Assembly (NCBI GenBank): GCA_035760665.1
Contig: DASTSN010000096.1
Coordinates: forward strand, 1-22,014
Reading direction: 5' to 3'
Length of the DNA stretch: 22,014 nt
Source of the DNA: DASTSN01 sp035760665
Lineage (GTDB): Bacteria > Bacteroidota > Bacteroidia > Chitinophagales > Chitinophagaceae
The notes beneath the pieces were generated by a model. It was not told the origin of the DNA and made no database searches. It saw only the letters and a list, made by a program, of their open reading frames with translations. Below, in pieces: positions 7,895 to 12,872 of this stretch (positions within the stretch are counted from its first letter, which is position 1; each line of letters starts with the position of its first letter). Made by a program: the position numbers and the translations under genes.

Positions 7895-8212
7895 ATGATC
7901 ATGGGCAGTCAACCACGCAGCCTCAAAACACTGGAAAAAGAAATCCGGCAATTGCAAGCCAGGGCTGACCGGCTGGAACAGCAGCTGGATGACAACCTGC
8001 GGCACCTGCAACAAAATGCCCCCTCCCTCATCATGGGCAGTTTCTTTAGCGGCGGCAACCTGAAAACTTCGTTCCTGGGCACAGCGGCTGGCTGGTTGCT
8101 GGGCAACGAACGGCTCCGTGATGCTTCCACCAAAATCATCAATTCCCTGCTGGATAACATGGCCGCACTCGTCGACACGCTGGCAGAAAAAATCACCCAG
8201 CAGGAAGAATAA
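7895..8212 (+). CDS. Small coiled-coil protein of unknown function
   Basis: This 105-residue protein is not recognised. Residues 8-40 are highly charged and heptad-like (LEKEIRQLQARADRLEQQLD), predicting a coiled coil. A Gly/Ala/Phe-rich middle follows (MGSFFSGGNLKTSFLGTAAGWLLG), then an amphipathic helix (IINSLLDNMAALVDTLAEKI). There is no signal peptide and no clear membrane span. It starts 9 nt after the holin-like gene, with two close ATGs (7895 and 7901), so the two are probably co-transcribed. Association with the membrane protein next door is a guess from position only. Confidence 0.7.
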   Translation: MIMGSQPRSLKTLEKEIRQLQARADRLEQQLDDNLRHLQQNAPSLIMGSFFSGGNLKTSFLGTAAGWLLGNERLRDASTKIINSLLDNMAALVDTLAEKITQQEE

Positions 8213-8318
8213 GCCGCTCTCCCGGAGCACCCGGAATTTTACCGGCGTATACAAGCCATTTACCGGTTTTAACAGCCCTTAACACAATTAACTGTGCACG
8301 GTTCTGTAACTTTATACC

Positions 8319-8552
8319 ATGTTACTGAAACTAATTCTCTGGGGTTTACTCATCTATGTAATTTATAAAGTGGTATTCCAGTTTGTACTGCCCGTGTTCA
8401 ACACCACCCGCGAACTCAAAAAAGGCTTCCGCGAGATGCAGCAGAAAATGAATGAACAAATGAAGCAGCAGCAACAGGCAACCACTGCCACCCAACCACA
8501 AGCACCCAAAGAACCCGTGGGCGAATACATCGATTTTGAAGAGGTAAAATAA
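8319..8552 (+). CDS. DUF4834-type single-pass membrane protein
   Basis: The 77-residue product has an N-terminal hydrophobic helix at about 2-26 (LLKLILWGLLIYVIYKVVFQ). A charged amphipathic helix rich in Lys/Glu/Met/Gln follows, then a Gln/Thr/Pro linker. The conserved-looking C-terminal motif is GEYIDFEEVK. This matches the DUF4834 family of Bacteroidota as I remember it; function is unknown. It begins 106 nt after the coiled-coil gene. Upstream, TAACTTTA (one mismatch to TAnnTTTG) ends close to the ATG, but no -33 element is clear. It ends just before the bidirectional terminator at 8578-8605. Confidence 0.8.
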   Translation: MLLKLILWGLLIYVIYKVVFQFVLPVFNTTRELKKGFREMQQKMNEQMKQQQQATTATQPQAPKEPVGEYIDFEEVK

Positions 8553-8577
8553 ACAGCCGGGATAAGATACTTACAAT

Positions 8578-8605
8578 AAAAACGCCCCAATTACGGAGCG
8601 TTTTT
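8578..8605. terminator. Bidirectional terminator between convergent genes
   Basis: AAAAACGC (8578-8585) pairs with GCGTTTTT (8598-8605). CC/GG pairs extend the stem inside a single C-A mismatch. A-run and T-run flanks make it usable from both strands. It lies between the DUF4834 gene (ends 8552, plus) and the beta-barrel gene (ends 8631, minus). Confidence 0.8.
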
Positions 8606-8630
8606 ATTTATTGTTTACCAGACCTGCCAG

Positions 8631-9359
8631 CTACAAGCCGCTCAGCGTTAACCCAATCGAAAAAGGCTTGATATTGGCCGCCAGCCCTTCTTTAAACAAT
8701 GAGCCAACCTGGTATGTGCCATATAGTGAAAAATGACCGTACCCTACCCGGGCCGTTGCCACCAGCCGGGTGGTATTGAAAAAGCGTTTGCTGCTGACCT
8801 TTTCAGTATAGGGAATCAGAGTGTTTCCGGCAGCATTCACCCACGTTTTACCCTTGGTGTGCGCATTCAGCAGGGTGCCCACCTTTAACCCAATAGCCGC
8901 TTTAAAACTTTTGCCGGGATTGGCCGGATTGCCACTGTAGCGCAGCTCCACCGGAGCTTCCAACCAGGCTGTTGCCAGTTTGTATTTTTTAAAGTGAGTC
9001 GTATCCGACAAATCCTGGAACCGCAGGGTGGGAGTAATATCTTTAATACCTACATAGCTTTTGGAAAAATAAATATGATCAGTACCGATACCCGGGCCAA
9101 TCGCCACGCTGAGATGGGGGTTAGTCTTAAACGGGAAATCAAACATGAAATAAGCGTTGAACGAATGCGGGAAACCGGAGGTATGAACGGAATCGGGGCT
9201 GCCGCTCCAGCCACTGTATCCAAATTGCAGCACCAGGTGATCATTGGCCCTGCCGGAAAGATCAACCTGTTTCTTTGTTTTTTTCTTCGTCGTTTGATCC
9301 TGGGCAAACAAACCTGTCACCAGCAAGCAGCCAATGCCAAACAGTAGAATCTTCTTCAT
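8631..9359 (-). CDS. Outer-membrane beta-barrel protein, function unknown
   Basis: The 242-residue product starts MKKILLFGIGCLLVTGLFAQD, a signal peptide with a likely cleavage after LFA. A Lys-rich stretch follows (TTKKKTKKQ). The rest shows alternating hydrophobic/aromatic beta strands (HLVLQFGYSGW, SFNAYFMFDFPF, LSVAIGPGIGTDHIYF, LEAPVELRYS, FKAAIGLKVGTLL, ARVGYGHFSLYGTYQ). It ends in a short strand with a hydrophobic terminus (FSIGLTLSGL). This layout fits the small barrel proteins of Bacteroidota related to the PorT/OmpW-like groups. I do not recognise a specific function. It stands alone between a shared terminator and a divergent tRNA, with a -7 element at 9382-9389. Confidence 0.8.
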   Translation of the reverse strand: MKKILLFGIGCLLVTGLFAQDQTTKKKTKKQVDLSGRANDHLVLQFGYSGWSGSPDSVHTSGFPHSFNAYFMFDFPFKTNPHLSVAIGPGIGTDHIYFSKSYVGIKDITPTLRFQDLSDTTHFKKYKLATAWLEAPVELRYSGNPANPGKSFKAAIGLKVGTLLNAHTKGKTWVNAAGNTLIPYTEKVSSKRFFNTTRLVATARVGYGHFSLYGTYQVGSLFKEGLAANIKPFSIGLTLSGL

Positions 9360-9381
9360 TGCGTTGAGTTAAGTTGAGCCG

Positions 9382-9389
9382 CAAATATA
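9382..9389 (-). promoter_or_regulatory. -7 element upstream of the beta-barrel gene
   Basis: On the minus strand TATATTTG is an exact TAnnTTTG match. The best -33 candidate is TTTC about 17 nt upstream, which lacks the usual TTG. The gene start at 9359 is 22 nt downstream. Confidence 0.45.
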
Positions 9390-9412
9390 TTTTTCTTTCG
9401 GTTAATGAAAGG

Positions 9413-9445
9413 TTAAGAGGGCTTCTAAGTTTTTTATTACTTTTG
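9413..9445 (+). promoter_or_regulatory. Probable promoter of the CAU tRNA gene
   Basis: TACTTTTG (9438-9445) fits TAnnTTTG. A weak -33 candidate (TTAAG, 9413-9417) is 22 nt away when measured from its TTA. The mature tRNA starts 35 nt downstream, leaving room for a short 5' leader. Confidence 0.45.
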
Positions 9446-9462
9446 CGCCTGTTCAGCACCCG

Positions 9463-9481
9463 CCTGCAAACGGGTTGCAGG
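9463..9481 (+). other. Leader hairpin abutting the tRNA 5' end
   Basis: CCTGCAA (9463-9469) pairs perfectly with TTGCAGG (9475-9481) around a 5-nt loop. The last two G residues of the 3' arm are positions 1-2 of the mature tRNA. The hairpin would therefore compete with the acceptor stem and overlap the RNase P cut site. Confidence 0.4.
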
Positions 9482-9553
9482 ACCCTTAGCTCAGACGGTT
9501 AGAGCACCTGACTCATAATCAGGGGGTCGTTGGTTCGATCCCAACAGGGTCCA
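9480..9553 (+). tRNA. tRNA with CAU anticodon (tRNA-Ile2 or elongator tRNA-Met)
   Basis: A full cloverleaf is visible. Acceptor GGACCCT pairs with AGGGTCC (9546-9552). D-stem GCTC pairs with GAGC. Anticodon stem CCTGA pairs with TCAGG around CTCATAA, with CAT at 9514-9516. T-arm is GTTGG-TTCGATC-CCAAC, and the discriminator is A9553. CCA is not fully encoded. CAU can be Met or, when C34 is converted to lysidine by TilS, Ile(AUA). The pairs C4-G69 and C5-G68 are those reported to favour TilS in E. coli, and the sequence resembles E. coli ileX. I lean to tRNA-Ile2, but automated tools usually print Met. Confidence 0.95.
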
Positions 9554-9557
9554 CCGC

Positions 9558-9582
9558 AAACCACAGTGTGTCACTGTGGTTT
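9558..9582 (+). terminator. Terminator directly after the CAU tRNA
   Basis: AAACCACAGTG (9558-9568) and CACTGTGGTTT (9572-9582) form an 11-bp perfect stem with a 3-nt loop. A T-rich run follows (ATTTGTTTTATT). It separates the tRNA from hflX and contains the GTG at 9576 that would extend hflX, arguing against that start. Confidence 0.7.
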
Positions 9583-9608
9583 ATTTGTTTTATTGCTGGA
9601 ACAACACT

Positions 9609-10796
9609 ATGCTGGAAAAAAAGAATATCATCCGTGAAGAAGAACGGGCCGTGCTCGTGGGCCTCGTGCAACGCGACCAGACCGAGCACCAGGTGCAGGA
9701 ATACCTGGACGAACTGGCCTTTCTTGCCGAAACAGCCGGCGCTATTACCGTCCGGCGCTTTGTGCAAAAACTGCCGCACCCCGACAGCCGCACCTTCATC
9801 GGCAAAGGCAAACTCGAAGAAATCAAACAATACTGCGAAGGCAAACAAATCCGCATCGTTATTTTCGATGATGAACTCAGTGGTGCCCAGATCAACAACA
9901 TCGAAAAAGCACTGAACATTAAAACCATCGACCGCAGCGACCTGATCCTCGATATTTTTGCCCGCAGGGCCAAAACAGCCCAGGCAAGAGCCCAGGTGGA
10001 ACTGGCCCAGTACCAGTACCTGCTGCCACGCCTCCGCGGTATGTGGAAACACCTCGAACGGCTGGGTGGCGGTATCGGCACCCGCGGACCCGGCGAATCC
10101 GAAATCGAAACCGACCGCCGTATCGTCCGCGACAAGATCTCCCTTTTACGCAAACGCCTGTCCGAAATTGATAAGCAGGCCTTCACACAACGCAAGGACC
10201 GTGGTGAATTCATCCGCGTGGCCCTTGTGGGCTATACCAATGTGGGCAAATCCACCATTATGAACCTGCTTAGCAAACGCGACGTATTTGCCGAAAACAA
10301 ACTCTTTGCCACCCTCGATACCACCACCAGCAAGGTCGTCTTCGAAAACACCCCCTTCCTGCTCAGCGATACCGTCGGCTTCATACGCAAACTGCCCCAC
10401 CACCTCGTGGAAAGCTTTAAAAGCACCCTCGATGAAGTGCGGGAAGCCGATATCCTCCTGCATGTGGTGGACATCTCCCACCCCAACTACGAAGAACAAA
10501 TCGGCGTGGTCAACAAAACCCTGCAGGAACTGAACGCCTTTGACAAACCCACGCTGACCATTTTCAATAAAATGGACCGCTACGAACAAACCACCTTCGA
10601 CGAATGGCTCGAAGAAAGCACCAAAGTAGAAATCCTCAAAGACCTGGCAGAACGCTGGAATCGTGAAACCGGCGGCAATGCCGTCTTCATCTCCGCCACC
10701 GAACGACGCAATATTGACGAACTGCGCAAAACCATCCTGGAAAAAGTAAGAACGCTCTATAAAAGCAGATACCCCTACAAAACCATTTATTTCTAA
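9609..10796 (+). CDS. hflX: GTPase HflX
   Basis: HflX is a ribosome-associated GTPase that splits or rescues stalled ribosomes, mainly under stress. From ATG 9609 the product is 395 residues (MLEKKNIIREEERAVLVGL). The N-terminal HflX domain includes the family-typical AGAITVRRFVQKLPHPDSRT and FIGKGKLEEIK segments. The linker contains the diagnostic LPRLRGMWKHLERLGGGIG and RGPGESEIETDRR motifs. The G domain has GYTNVGKS at 208-215 (G1), DTVGFIRKLPHHLVESFKS (G3/switch II) and NKMD (G4). An upstream GTG at 9576 is rejected because it lies within the tRNA terminator. The Rieske-type gene begins 4 nt after its stop, which suggests one mRNA. Confidence 0.97.
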   Translation: MLEKKNIIREEERAVLVGLVQRDQTEHQVQEYLDELAFLAETAGAITVRRFVQKLPHPDSRTFIGKGKLEEIKQYCEGKQIRIVIFDDELSGAQINNIEKALNIKTIDRSDLILDIFARRAKTAQARAQVELAQYQYLLPRLRGMWKHLERLGGGIGTRGPGESEIETDRRIVRDKISLLRKRLSEIDKQAFTQRKDRGEFIRVALVGYTNVGKSTIMNLLSKRDVFAENKLFATLDTTTSKVVFENTPFLLSDTVGFIRKLPHHLVESFKSTLDEVREADILLHVVDISHPNYEEQIGVVNKTLQELNAFDKPTLTIFNKMDRYEQTTFDEWLEESTKVEILKDLAERWNRETGGNAVFISATERRNIDELRKTILEKVRTLYKSRYPYKTIYF

Positions 10797-10800
10797 TCCC

Positions 10801-11148
10801 GTGCAAGAAAAAGAACGAAACTGGCACCTGCTGGCCCTCCACGAAAACGAACTGCAATTCGCCAATAACAATATTGCCGTACTGGAACTGGAGGGGAAAA
10901 AAATCTGCATCGCCCGGCACAGCAACAGCCTCTATGCCTTTGCCTTCACATGCCCCCACGCCGGCGGCCTGCTGGCAAATGGCCACATCGACCCGCTGGG
11001 CAATATTGTTTGCCCGCTGCACCGCTACAAATATGCCCTGAAAAACGGCTACAACATCAGCGGCGAAGGCTACCGCCTGAAAACATGGCCCGTGGAACGC
11101 CGGAGCAACGGCATTTTCATTGGTCTGGACAAAACCGCCTCCGATTAA
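10801..11148 (+). CDS. Rieske [2Fe-2S] ferredoxin-like protein
   Basis: The 115-residue product starts at GTG, 4 nt after the hflX stop, and has no internal ATG in frame. It carries a Rieske cluster motif: C51-P-H53 and C71-P-L-H74, a C-X-H-X17-C-X2-H arrangement. Two Cys and two His residues are therefore in place to bind a 2Fe-2S cluster. There is no signal peptide or membrane segment, so it is a small cytoplasmic electron carrier. It resembles the stand-alone Rieske ferredoxins of dioxygenase systems and NirD-like proteins. No oxygenase or reductase gene is nearby, so the partner is unknown. The close spacing to hflX points to co-transcription or translational coupling. The promoter of tRNA-Asn follows 35 nt later. 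Confidence 0.9.
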   Translation: MQEKERNWHLLALHENELQFANNNIAVLELEGKKICIARHSNSLYAFAFTCPHAGGLLANGHIDPLGNIVCPLHRYKYALKNGYNISGEGYRLKTWPVERRSNGIFIGLDKTASD

Positions 11149-11183
11149 TCGACGGTACGGTAAAATATTTCATCCCCCCGCGT

Positions 11184-11212
11184 TTGGCGAAAACTGAAAA
11201 TCCCTATTTTTG
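11184..11212 (+). promoter_or_regulatory. Promoter of tRNA-Asn
   Basis: TTG (11184-11186, within TTTGG) is followed after 18 nt by TATTTTTG (11205-11212). This is an exact Bacteroidota TTG-N18-TAnnTTTG promoter. The mature tRNA begins 22 nt downstream. Confidence 0.75.
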
Positions 11213-11233
11213 CAGCCCCGCAAGGGACGCTAT

Positions 11234-11307
11234 TCCTCCTTAGCTCAGTTGGTTAGAGCATCTGACTGTTAATCAGAGGGTCGCTGGTTCAAGTCCAGCA
11301 GGGGGAG
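11234..11307 (+). tRNA. tRNA-Asn (GUU anticodon)
   Basis: The cloverleaf is complete. Acceptor TCCTCCT pairs with AGGGGGA (one G-T pair). D-stem GCTC pairs with GAGC. Anticodon stem TCTGA pairs with TCAGA around CTGTTAA, with GTT at 11268-11270. T-arm is GCTGG-TTCAAGT-CCAGC. The discriminator is G11307, usual for tRNA-Asn. CCA is not encoded. Confidence 0.97.
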
Positions 11308-11317
11308 CAAGTAAATG

Positions 11318-11356
11318 AAAACCTCCTGGTATCATAGATTACCAGGAGGTTTTTTT
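11318..11356 (+). terminator. Strong terminator after tRNA-Asn
   Basis: AACCTCCTGGTA (11320-11331) pairs with TACCAGGAGGTT (11340-11351) around an 8-nt loop. The stem runs straight into a T-run up to 11356. The A residues before it extend the pairing. It begins 10 nt after the mature tRNA end. Confidence 0.9.
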
Positions 11357-11448
11357 GTTCTCTCTGCTCCCTTAATAATATAAAACCGCTGCCAGTTTCG
11401 TAGCCAGATTTCCAACCGCAACTGGCACTCCTCAACCTCGTATCCTCT

Positions 11449-11527
11449 GTGATTAAATCCCCTCCCACGAAAGCCTAACTGTGTCCACTGTGCCCCTCTG
11501 GCTCACCGTGGTTAAATCTCCTCACAC
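11449..11527. repeat. Imperfect direct repeats with GTGRTTAAATCNCCTC core
   Basis: GTGATTAAATCCCCTCCCAC (11449-11468) and GTGGTTAAATCTCCTCACAC (11508-11527) match at 17 of 20 positions and are 59 bp apart. Related fragments (CTCTGTG, CACTGTGCCCCTCTGG, CTTCCGTGGTATCT) lie between and after them. This looks like remnants of a dispersed intergenic repeat family. I recall similar CTCTGTGGTTAAATC-like strings in other Chitinophagaceae genomes but cannot confirm it here. Confidence 0.5.
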
Positions 11528-11617
11528 AACCGCTTCACTGTATGCTCCGCGTATCGCTTCCGTGGTATCTTGTAGAAGGTTTAGTACTAAGTTATTGCTT
11601 ACTCCAGGCTTCTAATA

Positions 11618-11650
11618 AACCGTTTCATCGCTGGTTAGTACCAGACGGTT
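11618..11650 (-). terminator. Possible weak terminator or stem-loop after the FGE gene
   Basis: AACCGT (11618-11623) pairs with ACGGTT (11645-11650), and inside it CTGGT (11631-11635) pairs with ACCAG (11640-11644) around a 4-nt loop. A 7-nt bulge lies on one side. On the minus strand it comes 5 nt after the FGE stop codon and is followed by TATTAG, with no long T-run. It may be a 3' stabilising structure instead. Confidence 0.35.
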
Positions 11651-11655
11651 CAAAC

Positions 11656-12870
11656 CTAGTCCTGCTTCCTGCCGCCTGTTTGCTGCTTTGCAGGCACATC
11701 TCTCACACAGCGGAAACCCGTATGCTCCAGGCCGGTGTCCGGGCTGCTCTTCATCCGCCGGGCTACACGGTAGCCGCTGCAATAGCCGTCATTGCACAAA
11801 AAACTGCCGCCCCGCAGGCTTTTTTTAGGAATCGTCGGCTCCTGCGGATCATACGATCGGGCAGGCCCCTGCGGGTTAATGGCTGTGTGGCCACTCAGTG
11901 TTTTGTAATAAGCCGCATCGTACCAGTCGCTGCACCATTCCCATACATTGCCGGCCATGTCATACAGTCCGTACCCGTTGGGGGCATACGATTTTACCGG
12001 GGCTGCCTTTACGTAGCCGTCTTTCTGCTCGTTATAGTAAGGAAACTGTCCCTCCCAACTGTTGCATTTAGGGGTGCCGGCATTCACAGGTTCATTACCC
12101 CAGGGATAAACATTGTTAACCAGCCCGCCCCGGGCCGCAAATTCCCATTCGGCCTCCGTGGGCAACCGCTTACCGGCCCACCGGCAATACGCCTCGGCAT
12201 CATCCCAGCTTACCTGCACCACCGGGTAATGATCCTTCCCCGCAATACTGCTGCCGGGGCCTTCGGGATGGCGCCAGTCGGCGCCGGGAACCCAGCTCCA
12301 CCATTGGCTGTAATCATTCAAATCCACAGGCCCGTTGGTAGACCTGAAAACCAGCGAGGCCGCCACCAATATGCTGTCGGGTGGCTTTGCTGTGCCGGGT
12401 GGCACCGTTTTTTTCAACAGCTCCCAGTCGGGCTTTCTTTCCGCCGTCGTCACATAACCGGTCGCTGCCACAAAAGCTTTAAACTGCGCATTGGTTACCT
12501 CCGTTACATCCATATAAAAGGGCGAAACCTCAACCTTGTGTTTCGGGTATTCATCCGGGGATGCCTGGTCGTTATCAGCCCCCATATCAAAAACACCCCC
12601 CGGGATATACACCATACCCTTCATACTGGTATCCCCGTTAAAAGCAACAGGCCTGGCCACCGTGTCTACGCCAAAGCGTGCAGGCACCGCCATGCAGGAA
12701 TGAACTGTGTCGGGTTTCCTTCCCGCCTTTGCGAGGCTGTCCTGTGTTTGCATACCGCAGGAAGCCAGCAAAACCAGCGCCACAGCAGGCACGCATAAAA
12801 CTCGCTGCCCCAGGCGCGGGAACATGTTGAAGATGAAGGTTACACAATGCATGATATGTAGAGTCCGCAT
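11656..12870 (-). CDS. Formylglycine-generating enzyme (SUMF1 family), predicted lipoprotein
   Basis: FGE oxidises the active-site Cys of type I sulfatases to formylglycine using O2 and copper. The 404-residue product shows the FGE-sulfatase domain from about residue 84 (GMVYIPGGVFDMGAD) to 390. It includes VTNAQFKAFV, RLPTEAEWEFAARGG, NGYGLYDMAGNVWEWCSDW and LRGGSFLCNDGYCSGYR. C359 and C364 correspond in spacing and context to the catalytic copper-binding pair C336/C341 of human FGE. This marks a true FGE rather than a catalytically dead relative. A lipobox LASC puts the lipidated Cys at 38 from this start, or 23 from an inner ATG at 12825, a more usual lipoprotein signal length. The ATG at 12870 lies 2 nt after the sulfatase stop, favouring translational coupling, so the start is uncertain. 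It is the last gene of the PUL. Confidence 0.92.
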   Translation of the reverse strand: MRTLHIMHCVTFIFNMFPRLGQRVLCVPAVALVLLASCGMQTQDSLAKAGRKPDTVHSCMAVPARFGVDTVARPVAFNGDTSMKGMVYIPGGVFDMGADNDQASPDEYPKHKVEVSPFYMDVTEVTNAQFKAFVAATGYVTTAERKPDWELLKKTVPPGTAKPPDSILVAASLVFRSTNGPVDLNDYSQWWSWVPGADWRHPEGPGSSIAGKDHYPVVQVSWDDAEAYCRWAGKRLPTEAEWEFAARGGLVNNVYPWGNEPVNAGTPKCNSWEGQFPYYNEQKDGYVKAAPVKSYAPNGYGLYDMAGNVWEWCSDWYDAAYYKTLSGHTAINPQGPARSYDPQEPTIPKKSLRGGSFLCNDGYCSGYRVARRMKSSPDTGLEHTGFRCVRDVPAKQQTGGRKQD

Positions 12871-12872
12871 GT

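Larger units (their letters stand above)
11357..11655. other. Non-coding stretch between tRNA-Asn terminator and the PUL
   Basis: These 299 bases hold no convincing gene. A plus-strand frame begins at 11542 but is the antisense shadow of the FGE gene. Contents include degenerate repeats with a GTGGTTAAATCTCCTC core (11449-11527, and a weak third copy near 11557-11571). A 10-bp palindrome TTAGTACTAA lies at 11581-11590. A nested stem-loop at 11618-11650 lies just past the FGE stop and may help end the PUL transcript. Confidence 0.5.

Noticed and set aside
9576..9608. GTG start that would lengthen HflX by 11 residues
   Set aside because: The GTG sits inside the tRNA terminator hairpin (9558-9582), and the added residues do not look like HflX. 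ATG 9609 is the natural start.
10146..10925. Minus-strand frame of 259 codons opposite hflX
   Set aside because: It is antisense to the conserved HflX G domain, has no own motifs, and has no promoter or neighbouring genes on that strand.
9480..11307. Genomic island bounded by the two tRNA genes
   Set aside because: hflX and the Rieske gene between them look native. There is no integrase, and I found no direct repeat of a tRNA 3' end.
11542..12798. Long plus-strand frame of 418 codons opposite the FGE gene
   Set aside because: It is the exact antisense of a gene with a clear FGE domain and catalytic cysteines, has no recognisable domain, and follows from the codon bias of the true gene.
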